Positions 1 to 7,331 of a stretch of 64,000 bases of DNA are shown one piece after another. The first letter of the stretch is position 1; the number at the start of each line of letters is the position of its first letter. The notes under the pieces are model-generated. The model did not search any database, was not told where the DNA came from, and saw only the letters and a list, made by a program, of their open reading frames with translations. The DNA comes from Vreelandella salicampi (GTDB lineage: Bacteria; Pseudomonadota; Gammaproteobacteria; Pseudomonadales; Halomonadaceae). The stretch covers positions 1 through 64,000 of the forward strand of contig NZ_JACCDF010000003.1 of NCBI RefSeq assembly GCF_013415105.1, written 5' to 3'. The translations under genes were made by a program, and so were the position numbers.

Positions 1-113
1 AGCGCCACACTTGGGCATTAATCCGTGTGTCATCACGCCATCGATACGGCTGTTGAAGACTGAAGCCGGCAACCAACGGCTCCAAAACGCTCAATCGACA
101 CTCTCATGAATGA
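1..113. other. left-edge stretch, no gene supported
   Basis: I recognise nothing here. On the minus strand a frame stays open from about 94 to the window edge, but its translation matches no family I know. Its only role in reading the window is as the sequence joined to the broken transporter gene: the transporter frame meets a TGA at 111-113. Confidence 0.4.
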
Positions 114-815
114 GGCAGGTTAACCCTAATCACATTGTTGGTGATATGTTTGCTGCTGAATGAGAGGCACTCGGCGGTTAGAACGGTAACTGATTATAAT
201 ATTAAGCCGAATAGTACATTTGCAGATGTCTTTATTAACTTAAAAGGGTTCGTGAAGAATAAGAAATTTTGGGTGATAGCGCTAGCATTCGGGATGTGTG
301 GCGCCACTACAAATGGCTTGATGTGGAGTAGTTTTACGCCGGCAGCAACGTTAGAGGGGATATCGGTAGCGGACGCATCTTATTTGCTTTTGATAGTAGG
401 CCTTTTAAATATTCCGGGTACGATTGGGGCAGGGTGGCTTTCAGATAGAGTCAATAAACAAGCATTGCTAGCGGTTATCTTCTTTTTACGTGGCGCGAGT
501 TTGATTTGGCTGCCTTTTATTTTATCGCAACCCGTTGGGTGGGAGTTGATAGCCTTTGCCGTCGTGTTTGGTGTATTTGATGTTGCAACGGTTCCTCCGG
601 TGATTAATTTGTGCAACCAGATATTTGGTGATCAAGGGCCTTCGGCTTTTAGCTGGATCAACGTGGCTCATCAGGTAGGCGCTGGGTTGGTTGCTTTTTT
701 AGGCGGGTTGATAGCCTTTATGACGGGATCATATTTTGTGTTGTGGTTTATTGCAGGCGGGATTTGTTTCATTGCCGCTGTTATTGTACTTAGCCCCTAT
801 CATAGCGAGAAGTAA
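114..815 (+). pseudogene. MFS transporter, C-terminal half only (5' truncated)
   Basis: About 230 codons encode the second half of a major facilitator superfamily permease. The frame opens just after the TGA at 111-113 and begins inside a hydrophobic helix (LTLITLLVICLLLNER), followed by a polar central loop and then six predicted membrane segments. The signature GAGWLSDRVNK, around residue 100, is the loop motif found between the first two helices of an MFS half. An intact member is about 400 residues, so the first six helices are missing. The usable TTG at 135 has no convincing ribosome binding site, so this is probably a remnant. Base composition is visibly more AT-rich than the core genes, consistent with acquired DNA. 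The substrate cannot be told. Confidence 0.75.
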
Positions 816-1005
816 TGCCGTTTTACGTATCTTGTGCGCGCGGACAATAGCATTTTGAAAGCTGGCCATGCCGCTGTTGGTGCCATTTCTGCATGTTGCC
901 TACTGTCGTCGAGTGCTGATGTCGGCTAAATAGACCTGCCTTTGATCCCGCGTCGCCACTCACGATTTAAGCGATAGATGTTGAGGGCAATAATTTTTGG
1001 ATAAA
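816..1005. other. intergenic stretch between MFS remnant and RhuM-Fic gene
   Basis: No gene is supported. On the minus strand, bases 994 to 929 read without a stop as a basic peptide (IIALNIYRLNREWRRGIKG) and then end at a TAG. That looks like the tail of a decayed gene, possibly a transposase, but I cannot assign a family. The promoter region of the next gene begins at the right end. Confidence 0.3.
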
Positions 1006-1009
1006 TTTA

Positions 1010-1025
1010 CTGTATTGGTATACAG
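1010..1025. promoter_or_regulatory. LexA (SOS) box upstream of RhuM-Fic gene
   Basis: The site is CTGT-N8-ACAG with an AT-rich flank on both sides. In the 20-bp context it differs from the Escherichia coli LexA consensus only in the four central bases and the last base. It overlaps the proposed -35 hexamer (1016-1021) and lies 80 bp before the start codon, a standard position for repression. Function is inferred; the match itself is directly visible. Confidence 0.75.
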
Positions 1026-1044
1026 TTTATGGGAAGATTATATT
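1016..1044 (+). promoter_or_regulatory. sigma70-type promoter of RhuM-Fic gene
   Basis: TTGGTA at 1016-1021 and TATATT at 1039-1044 are separated by 17 bp. The -10 matches five of six consensus bases and the -35 four of six. The LexA box lies across the -35. Confidence 0.55.
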
Positions 1045-1105
1045 TATCTAATTAAGGAGTTGCGCTAGCGATGCGTTGGCCGCAACAAAATGGAGGCAGC
1101 AGTCG

Positions 1106-2104
1106 ATGAAGGATCAACAAATACAGATATTCACCAGCGAAGACGGCCAAGCACAGCTGGAAGTGGCGCTGGAACAAGACACTGTTTGGTTGAGTCAGGC
1201 ACAGATGGCAGAGCTTTTCGGCAAAGATCTGCGAACGGTTAACGAGCATATTGGCAACGTGTTCGCAGAGGGAGAGCTGGAGAGAGAAGGAACTATCCGG
1301 AAATTCCGGATAGTTCGCCAGGAGGGTAAGCGTCAGGTTCAGCGGGAAATAGACCACTACAATTTAGACGCCATCATCTCGGTTGGCTACCGAGTGAAAT
1401 CTCAGCGTGGTGTACAGTTCCGCAAGTGGGCGACTCGCGTTCTGAAAGATCATCTGGTGCAAGGGTTTACCCTGAACCAACGTCGGCTAACCGAGCGTGG
1501 TATCGAGTTTGAGCAGGCGGTGAAGCTGCTCAGCCAAACTCTTACCAATCAAGGGTTGGTATCTAACGAAGGCGAGGCCGTCGCTCGCGTTATCAGCGAT
1601 TACGCACGTTCCTGGAGCTTGTTGCAGGGCTATGATGAACAGCAGTTAGCCGAGCTAAACATCAAGCAGCCTGATATGCATTCGTTGGAGGTGGAAGAGG
1701 CGTTGAAGGCGATTGGTGAGTTAAAACAGACGTTAATCGCCAAAGGCGAGGCAACCGAGTTGTTCGGTCAGGTGCGGGGTGACGGACTGACATCGGCCCT
1801 GGCCACCATTGAACAGGGCTTTGGCGACGAGCTGTTTTACCCGAACGTGGCCACCCGTGCTGCGCATTTGCTTTATTTTGTGATCAAAAACCACCCTCTG
1901 GCTGATGGAAACAAGCGCTGCGGGTCGTTTCTGTTTCTTTGGTACCTGCGCCGCAATGCGGGGTTACTGGCCCGACCCGTTGAGCAATTGATCAACGACA
2001 ATACCTTAGTGGCACTGGCGCTGCTGGTCGCAGAAAGCCAGCCTGATCAGAAGGCGCTGATGATTCGGCTGATCGAGCATTTTATACTGCTTAAAGAAAA
2101 ATGA
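1106..2104 (+). CDS. RhuM-type N-terminal domain fused to Fic/Doc domain
   Basis: A 332-residue protein. Residues about 1-125 carry the RhuM (virulence protein) domain, with the typical stretches TVWLSQAQMAELF, HYNLDAIISVGYRV and VQFRKWAT. Residues about 200-332 form a Fic/Doc domain with the motif HPLADGNKR at 263-271. Fic enzymes transfer AMP or other phosphate-containing groups to protein side chains, and Doc toxins phosphorylate EF-Tu; the motif here has Leu where Phe is usual. The ATG at 1106 is chosen because GGAGG lies at 1092-1096; an in-frame TTG at 1076 has no such site. No antitoxin gene is adjacent. The LexA box upstream predicts induction by DNA damage. The real target is unknown; phage or plasmid control is a reasonable guess given the defence pair nearby. 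Confidence 0.85.
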   Translation: MKDQQIQIFTSEDGQAQLEVALEQDTVWLSQAQMAELFGKDLRTVNEHIGNVFAEGELEREGTIRKFRIVRQEGKRQVQREIDHYNLDAIISVGYRVKSQRGVQFRKWATRVLKDHLVQGFTLNQRRLTERGIEFEQAVKLLSQTLTNQGLVSNEGEAVARVISDYARSWSLLQGYDEQQLAELNIKQPDMHSLEVEEALKAIGELKQTLIAKGEATELFGQVRGDGLTSALATIEQGFGDELFYPNVATRAAHLLYFVIKNHPLADGNKRCGSFLFLWYLRRNAGLLARPVEQLINDNTLVALALLVAESQPDQKALMIRLIEHFILLKEK

Positions 2105-2257
2105 AGCTGAAGCGACTGAGGCAGCGCTGTGATCCAATTTCATGCCACGCAGAAGCTGAATACACGCTTTTAACTCTGAATAGTGATGGCCAGTTGTGTG
2201 ACGCCACGCAGCGAGTGGCAGAGCGGGTTTGGCAACTAGCGAGGGGGACGTGGCTCT

Positions 2258-2288
2258 ATGAGCCGAATATTTCAAATAATCGGCTCAT
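2258..2288. terminator. hairpin between convergent genes
   Basis: Nine-base arms ATGAGCCGA and TCGGCTCAT enclose a 13-base AT-rich loop. It sits past the RhuM-Fic gene and overlaps the end of the convergent DUF1330 gene. There is no long T run, so termination is a guess. The same TAATCGGCTCAT string recurs at 5435-5446. Confidence 0.35.
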
Positions 2289-2575
2289 TCAATCCCATCC
2301 ACGATAAACACGCGGTAGTCGGCCCCCTGGAAGCGGTGCTGGCGGGCTTCCTGGTAGGCGGGGCTTTGGTACCAGGCGCGGGCGGCGGCCATATCGGGGA
2401 AGCGTAAAATCACCGCGCCTTCCATGGCGCTGCCTTCGAGCACTTTAACATCGCCGTAGAACGCGAGCGGTTCAGGGTCGTGACCTTCGCGAGCGGCTTT
2501 CGCCTTTTCGCTGTAGCGCTCCATCTCGTCAGTGTCGTGGGTGTGTTCTTTGATCATCACCACATAGGCGGTCAT
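2285..2575 (-). CDS. DUF1330 domain protein
   Basis: A 96-residue single-domain protein of the DUF1330 family, which has a ferredoxin-like (dimeric alpha/beta barrel) fold. The typical features are an N-terminal MTAYVVMIKEH strand, a central FYGDVKVLEGSAMEGAVILRF segment divided by charged turns, and the AWYQSPAYQEARQHR helix near residues 67-81. No biochemical role is established for the family. It is leftward, separated by about 110 bp from the cupin gene read in the same direction, so co-transcription is possible but not shown. Confidence 0.85.
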   Translation of the reverse strand: MTAYVVMIKEHTHDTDEMERYSEKAKAAREGHDPEPLAFYGDVKVLEGSAMEGAVILRFPDMAAARAWYQSPAYQEARQHRFQGADYRVFIVDGIE

Positions 2576-2687
2576 AGGGCTTTCCTTCGGTGTGAGAGTT
2601 GGAGGGTGGGACAGGTCGGCTTAGGCCGTAGTTCCTAGCTGCGTGTAGGTCTTTTGATAAGTCCGTTTATCGGCTGGATCAGCGTCA

Positions 2688-3206
2688 TTACGGCGTTGGC
2701 GCCCACAGGGTTGTCAGCGAGCCGCCTACCGGGTCGCTTTCGGGCATCGCCACGCTATTCACGCGCGCCAGCGCCGATTCCAGCTCTGCCGGGTCGCCGC
2801 GCTCTATCGCCGGCTGTTGGCCGGGCGGGTAGGCGCCTACCATGCAGAAATCATCGTCCGCTTCCAGGCTGGCATGCCCAACGCCTGCGGGCAGCACCAG
2901 AACATCGCCTGCGCAAAGCATCAGTTCGCGCCCGTTAGGGCCACCCAGCCTTGCGCGGGCTTGCCCGCGGAAGATGCCCAATGCTTCATGGGCGGTGGAG
3001 TGGAAGTGGTCGAAGTCATACAGGTGGTAGCGCCACGCCGGCGGCCAGCCATGGCGCTTGAACATGGCTTCGAAGGTGGCGGCACACTCCTCTGGGTCAC
3101 GAGTGTCGATAACGTCCCGGTAGAACAACACTGGCAGTGGGGAGTTGGGGTAGCCGGTCGTGTCATCACTGTCTAAATGGAGCGTTTCGGGCTGCTCGAT
3201 ACTCAT
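2688..3206 (-). CDS. cupin-domain protein (YjlB-like)
   Basis: A 172-residue single-domain cupin. Motif 1 is represented by HFHSTAHEALGIFRG (middle of the protein) and motif 2 by GDVLVLPAGVGH, giving the histidines and glutamate expected to hold one metal ion. The overall layout resembles the Bacillus YjlB group, whose substrate is not known. The ATG at 3206 is preferred because GGAGG ends five bases upstream; an ATG at 3209 and a TTG at 3218 are also in frame. It may be an auxiliary metabolic gene carried with the island; nothing ties it to the defence genes. Confidence 0.8.
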   Translation of the reverse strand: MSIEQPETLHLDSDDTTGYPNSPLPVLFYRDVIDTRDPEECAATFEAMFKRHGWPPAWRYHLYDFDHFHSTAHEALGIFRGQARARLGGPNGRELMLCAGDVLVLPAGVGHASLEADDDFCMVGAYPPGQQPAIERGDPAELESALARVNSVAMPESDPVGGSLTTLWAPTP

Positions 3207-3294
3207 CATGGCCTCCAAATGCTGGGTTTAGCTAACCTTATCTTGACCGAGGGTTCTCTCCTAAATCGCCAAGGTAGCTTTGACCATGAAATCT

Positions 3295-3927
3295 TCATGC
3301 TGCAATCCATTGCCTAAGCACATTCACAACAACAGGCGCATAGGGCTCTAATCGGTCATCTTTAGGTAGGGAGAGGTCGTTAATCAGCATGTTAAGTAAG
3401 TCGTCATCTTCTAGCCCTGCTTCGGGGTCAACACCATTCTCTAATAACAAGCTGTGAGCGAGGTATTTTCGCTTTTCTACCAAGCGTTTGTTATTTCGCT
3501 CATGGTCGCCGAGGTTGAGCACATCTATAGTGTTTTTTGCGCGCTCAGTTAGGCCGTTTACTCGCCCGCTGAGCATAAACTGAAGCTCGGTTTCGCACTC
3601 ATCCATCAGCGGCGTGAGTGGCAGTGGTTGTGAGCCGTGTGCGTCGTCGCACTGATAGGGTGTAGTGCAACTGGCTACAATATTGTTGAAATCCAGGCTT
3701 TTGTTAGCGGCTTTGTCACGTGCTTCCACGTGTTCGTTCATGGTATCAGCAGTGGTGCCGCTGATTGTTTGGCAACAGTACGCACATAAATAATGCTGCT
3801 CGTGTGTACACGCTTCACGTATTGCCTGGCGTTCAGAATTGGTTAGCTGCTGATAACGTCCACTTGGGTTGGCGCGCTTCCACACTGTTAGCGGTGTAGG
3901 CTCGTTCCCTTTAATGATTTTTCTCAT
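3295..3927 (-). CDS. ptuB: HNH nuclease, Septu PtuB-like (TIGR02646 family)
   Basis: A 210-residue protein with the opening MRKIIKGNEPTPL and the layout of the TIGR02646 family, which includes PtuB of Septu anti-phage systems and the HNH partner of retron Ec78-type systems. Zinc and nuclease residues are visible: C48-x2-C51, the EH pair at 65-66, N81/N82, and a second cysteine pair C87 and C93. The start overlaps the last 17 bases of the ATPase gene on the same strand, so the two are translationally linked. Family knowledge says PtuB cleaves nucleic acid when the PtuA assembly is triggered; that this pair is active is inferred. No reverse transcriptase gene is present nearby, so it is not a retron. 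Confidence 0.85.
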   Translation of the reverse strand: MRKIIKGNEPTPLTVWKRANPSGRYQQLTNSERQAIREACTHEQHYLCAYCCQTISGTTADTMNEHVEARDKAANKSLDFNNIVASCTTPYQCDDAHGSQPLPLTPLMDECETELQFMLSGRVNGLTERAKNTIDVLNLGDHERNNKRLVEKRKYLAHSLLLENGVDPEAGLEDDDLLNMLINDLSLPKDDRLEPYAPVVVNVLRQWIAA

Positions 3928-5287
3928 GCCGCAGTTCCTGTTTGCGTAAGAGTAGTTTGGCTTTGCTTAGCTCCAGGTTGCTTGAAGGCAAAATGTGCGC
4001 TAATTCGCTTAACAGGGTGCGCGCTTTATTCAGTTCACCGCGTTGAATACTATCCAGAGCGTTATTCAATTGCTCAGCAATCTCTGCGTTGCGGATATGA
4101 GTATCCATCACATCTAGTAAAACGGTATTGGCATCCTGACCATATTGAGAAGGAATCATGGTGATTTCGCCGTCGCTCAACGAGTAGATAAGCGCATCCT
4201 TGCACTCGCTAATAACCAGGGGCGAATGGGTAGTGAGTACAAATTGACAGTTAGGGAAAGTGTTCATTAATTGCTGGATGATACGACGCTGCCAAGAAGG
4301 GTGCAGGTGCATATCCACCTCATCAATCAATACAATGCCATCGCCTTGCAAAGGGTTGTCCATGTCTGGGTTCATCATTGCTAAACGGCGTGCAATGTCG
4401 CCGACTAAGGCGATTAGTGATTTTTCACCTTGGGATAGCTGCGAAACATTCAACGTTTTTCCATCTTTATCAATCGACATGTGTAAACGGGGTTTGCGGC
4501 GAACGCGCAGGTTCGAAAAATCTGGCATAAAGCTGGCGATTGCTGTGCGTACAGCCGTTAGTTGGCGATCCTTGGAAGAAACTTTCATATCTTGCAGCAT
4601 GTTCCAGATATCTGACCCTTTACCTGCACTTTTTAGTAAAGTGTCGAGCGTCTCCTCTGGGAGCCCAGTTTCATTCTCGCTGTCTTCTCGCTCACGAAAC
4701 CATTCAAAAAAGCGACGAAAGTCAACGCCTTGATTGAGCGAGTTATCGTAGCCGTCAAGCTGTAGAAAGCTGTGTTTGCTTTTGATTTTTAAAGGGATAT
4801 CTAAAACAACCCGTTCTACTGGGTAAAAAGCAACCAAGGGTAAGCCGATATCTTCTTGTGCTGTTAGTCGGCGGCGGTAGTGCTCGGCAAGTCGCGTAGC
4901 ATCTTGCAGGTTAGAACTGGCGCTTGCCTTTTTGCCCTTGGCGGTTTTGGTCAGCGTCCAGTGATAAAGATGATCACTGATATCGGCATCGGCGTTGCCG
5001 AACTGTCCTTGATCGTCGAATACCGCAATATCAATTGATGCCGATACTTGTCCATTAAGAATAGCGTCTTCAGGGATAGGGCTGCCGCTGCCTTTCTCAC
5101 TACGCAGACGGGCTACAAACCAGCTCAGGCTGGTGGCTAGAGCCATCAGCACCGAGGTCTTTCCCGCGCCGTTGTTACCGATAAATACAGTTACGTTACC
5201 GCTAGACAGCTGTGAAGGAGTAAGGTCTGCTTCCAGCTGCTGGAAATGGCCTAGGTTGCTGATTCTAAAACGTTGAATATCCATCAT
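3911..5287 (-). CDS. ptuA: AAA/ABC-type ATPase, Septu PtuA-like
   Basis: A 458-residue SMC/ABC-like ATPase. Walker A is GNNGAGKT at 37-44, the signature LSQGEK at 284-289, Walker B IVLIDE ending at D322-E323, and the switch-like THSP at 353-356. The last 70 residues are helical and follow the ATPase core, as in PtuA proteins and related OLD-like ATPases paired with TIGR02646 nucleases. It is the first gene of a two-gene unit with ptuB. In described Septu systems PtuA forms an oligomer that holds PtuB and senses infection. Base use is AT-richer than the core genes, in line with horizontal transfer. Other PtuA-like ATPase-HNH pairings outside classical Septu remain possible. Confidence 0.8.
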   Translation of the reverse strand: MMDIQRFRISNLGHFQQLEADLTPSQLSSGNVTVFIGNNGAGKTSVLMALATSLSWFVARLRSEKGSGSPIPEDAILNGQVSASIDIAVFDDQGQFGNADADISDHLYHWTLTKTAKGKKASASSNLQDATRLAEHYRRRLTAQEDIGLPLVAFYPVERVVLDIPLKIKSKHSFLQLDGYDNSLNQGVDFRRFFEWFREREDSENETGLPEETLDTLLKSAGKGSDIWNMLQDMKVSSKDRQLTAVRTAIASFMPDFSNLRVRRKPRLHMSIDKDGKTLNVSQLSQGEKSLIALVGDIARRLAMMNPDMDNPLQGDGIVLIDEVDMHLHPSWQRRIIQQLMNTFPNCQFVLTTHSPLVISECKDALIYSLSDGEITMIPSQYGQDANTVLLDVMDTHIRNAEIAEQLNNALDSIQRGELNKARTLLSELAHILPSSNLELSKAKLLLRKQELRHEKNH

Positions 5288-5380
5288 TGGCCTCTTGTTT
5301 GCGGCTACCAGCTGTCAGGTTAGCCCTACGTTTCTCCATCAACAACTGCTGCATCAGGGCTTTTGTCTACTGTTGAGTTC

Positions 5381-5389
5381 ATTCTACCA
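5381..5389 (-). promoter_or_regulatory. possible extended -10 for ptuA-ptuB
   Basis: On the minus strand the sequence TGGTAGAAT gives a TGn extended -10 with a five-of-six match to TATAAT, about 95 bp before the ptuA start. No good -35 is visible. Weak support. Confidence 0.3.
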
Positions 5390-5416
5390 AACCCCAATTA
5401 GTACTTCGCTATTCCT

Positions 5417-5445
5417 TGAGCCGGATACAAGCCGTAATCGGCTCA
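5417..5445. repeat. inverted repeat TGAGCCG / CGGCTCA
   Basis: Seven-base arms at 5417-5423 and 5439-5445. The right arm and its flank (TAATCGGCTCAT, 5435-5446) are identical to the right arm of the hairpin at 2258-2288. The two copies bracket the DUF1330-cupin-ptuBA block. Confidence 0.45.
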
Positions 5446-5472
5446 TAATATGATCTGAAAAGCGGGAGATCG

Positions 5473-5664
5473 TCTCTGTGTGGCAAGCGCAACCTGTATG
5501 AGACGAATCAGCCCTGCGGTCTACGCTATATGTAGTGCACCTGCAACATCTTCAAAGAGGAAGGTCAGGGCGAGGAGGCAACTACTAAGGATTTCTCGGT
5601 AGTTCGTCAGGAAAGTAAACGCGGGGTACGTCATCGGATTCAGCTAGACCGGCTCGCTTCTTGA
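5473..5664 (+). pseudogene. decayed RhuM-domain fragment
   Basis: From 5545 to 5664 the plus strand encodes NIFKEEGQGEEATTKDF followed by SVVRQESKR, which aligns with the NVFAEGELER...FRIVRQEGKR part of the RhuM domain in the gene at 1106-2104, and then stops. Upstream, a shifted frame reads VHLQ, and 5473-5500 resembles the SVWxxQAQ segment with bases missing. It therefore has at least one frameshift, internal loss and no C-terminal part. Sequence difference from the left copy shows it is a separate RhuM gene and not a recent duplicate. Confidence 0.7.
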
Positions 5665-5711
5665 ACGCTGCTTGCATTATACTCGCGGGTTTTTCCGATC
5701 TGGGAGCGTAG

Positions 5712-6458
5712 ATGCCTTCGCCACTCGATAACCATACCCCCGCCGAGATTGACCCGGCCACAGGGCATCCGCGGCGTGAGTTTAAGGCGCGGGGGAGTTT
5801 TGTTGAGCGCTGTGAAGGGTGCAATTTACCGGTGCTGAACTGCCTCTGCCCGTATAAAGTCACTGCCGAAAGCGAGGCACAGGTGTGGCTTTTGACCCAT
5901 CGGATTGAGCATTACAAGCCGACCAATACCGGGCGTTTGATTGGCGATGTGCTGGCGCAAACGGAGGTGTTTACCTGGCACCGCACCGAGCCGGATGCGC
6001 GCTTGCTCGCGCTGCTCGCGGATGAGCGCTTTGCGCCGTTTGTGGTTTTCCCCGATGACCAACCCGACTACGCCGACCGCGTGGTATCGATTGACGCCGT
6101 GACGCAGGCAAAAGCCAGCGGTAAAACGCCAGTCTATATTCTCATTGATGGCACGTGGCGCCAAGCGCGGCGGATTTTTCGCAAAAGCCCTTACCTGGAT
6201 GCGCTGCCGGTGCTGCCGCTTCGCACCGAACGGGAAACCCGTTATCGGCTCCGTAAACCGGCATCGAAAGCACATTTATGCACCGCTGAAGTTGCCGCCG
6301 AGCTGCTGCGCCAAGGGGGTGATGTTGATGCTGCCGATGTGCTTGATGATTACTTCGATGCGTTTAACGCAAGCTATGCTGCAAGCCGTAAGTACCATAA
6401 GATCAAAACGCCAACGGATGCCATGCAGCGTTTGTTAGCGCGGCAGCCAACGCAATAA
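5712..6458 (+). CDS. tapT: DTW-domain tRNA-uridine aminocarboxypropyltransferase
   Basis: A 248-residue DTW-domain protein. The cysteine cluster CEGCNLPVLNCLC near residue 34 is the expected metal site, and DGTWRQARRIFRKSPYL near residue 147 is the family-defining DTW segment. The Escherichia coli member (TapT, formerly YfiP) adds the 3-amino-3-carboxypropyl group from S-adenosylmethionine to uridine 47 of tRNA. ATG 5712 follows GGGAG. Its 3' end overlaps the end of the convergent EamA gene by 24 bases. It marks the return to core-like sequence after the accessory island. Confidence 0.85.
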   Translation: MPSPLDNHTPAEIDPATGHPRREFKARGSFVERCEGCNLPVLNCLCPYKVTAESEAQVWLLTHRIEHYKPTNTGRLIGDVLAQTEVFTWHRTEPDARLLALLADERFAPFVVFPDDQPDYADRVVSIDAVTQAKASGKTPVYILIDGTWRQARRIFRKSPYLDALPVLPLRTERETRYRLRKPASKAHLCTAEVAAELLRQGGDVDAADVLDDYFDAFNASYAASRKYHKIKTPTDAMQRLLARQPTQ

Positions 6459-7331
6459 TACCTTACGTACCCAGTACCAGCGGTTGATGAGCAACGCGGT
6501 GAAAATCAGCCCGCAGCCGAGTAGCTGCAAAAGCGTCATGCTCTCGCCAAACCAGACGGCCGCCAAAAGCGCGGTCCATACCGCTTCGAGCATTAATATG
6601 ACCGCCGCATGGCTCGGCGATGTCATCCCCTGGGCTTTCACCTGAAGAAAAAAGCGCAATGAGCTGGCGATCAGTGCGCTGGCTAAAAACCAGCCAATAA
6701 TTGCCGGCGAAAGCGCTAGCGGCTCGTGTTCGAACAACAGGGAAAGCGTCGTCAGTACCACGCCCACCACCAGCAGTTGTAACGTGGTGAGCGGAAGGGC
6801 GGGAAGGTGGCGCACAACGCGGGTGTTAACGTTGATCAGTAGGGCAAACAGTAGTGCCGAGCAGACCATAAAAAGCTGGCTGGGCTCAATGCGAAAACCG
6901 GCGTTGAGCGATAGCAACGCAAAGCCACATAGCGCGATGGGCAGCGCGATCCATGTCGTGCGCGGCGGTTGGTCGCCAAACAGCAAGCGTGCCACCACCG
7001 GCACCAGCAAAATCCCCAGGCTATTGATGAAAGCGCTTTCGCCTAGGTGATCAGAGTATTCAAGACCCATTACCCAAAAGGCAATGGCGCCGCTGAACAA
7101 CAGCCCGACCGCTGCGCCGCGGTATAGCTGCCGCGCCGGTAAACGGCGCAGTGCCGGCCAAGCAAAGCAGGCTAGCACCGCACTCGCGAGCAAAAAACGC
7201 GTGCCGATAAACCACAGCGGTGGCATGCCCGCAAGGGCTTCTTTAGAGAAAATCCAGCCTGCGGCGGCCACCAGCGTGACCAGTAGCAAAAGCGCATCCG
7301 CTTGCCACGGGGAGCGTGCCAAGGTGTTCAC
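6435..7331 (-). CDS. EamA/DMT-family transporter
   Basis: A 298-residue integral membrane protein with about ten hydrophobic helices, arranged as two EamA repeats of five (residues about 10-140 and 150-290). The closing basic tail RWYWVRKVLLRW is cytoplasmic by the positive-inside rule. DMT family members export or import small metabolites; the substrate cannot be predicted. The GTG start forms a GTGA overlap with the stop of the TraB-family gene upstream, so the two are probably co-translated. Confidence 0.85.
   Translation of the reverse strand: MNTLARSPWQADALLLLVTLVAAAGWIFSKEALAGMPPLWFIGTRFLLASAVLACFAWPALRRLPARQLYRGAAVGLLFSGAIAFWVMGLEYSDHLGESAFINSLGILLVPVVARLLFGDQPPRTTWIALPIALCGFALLSLNAGFRIEPSQLFMVCSALLFALLINVNTRVVRHLPALPLTTLQLLVVGVVLTTLSLLFEHEPLALSPAIIGWFLASALIASSLRFFLQVKAQGMTSPSHAAVILMLEAVWTALLAAVWFGESMTLLQLLGCGLIFTALLINRWYWVRKVLLRWLPR

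Noticed and set aside
1..94. Open minus-strand frame reading off the left edge
   Set aside because: Too short, with only a weak TTG start and no recognisable family, to call a partial gene.
2101..2307. 68-codon plus-strand frame starting with an ATGA overlap after the RhuM-Fic gene
   Set aside because: The peptide matches nothing I know, runs into the hairpin and overlaps the convergent DUF1330 gene; the overlap looks accidental.
3295..5711. Possible retron (msr-msd RNA plus reverse transcriptase) with the ATPase-HNH pair
   Set aside because: No reverse transcriptase motif is encoded in either strand of the block, and the upstream gap is explained by a RhuM remnant.
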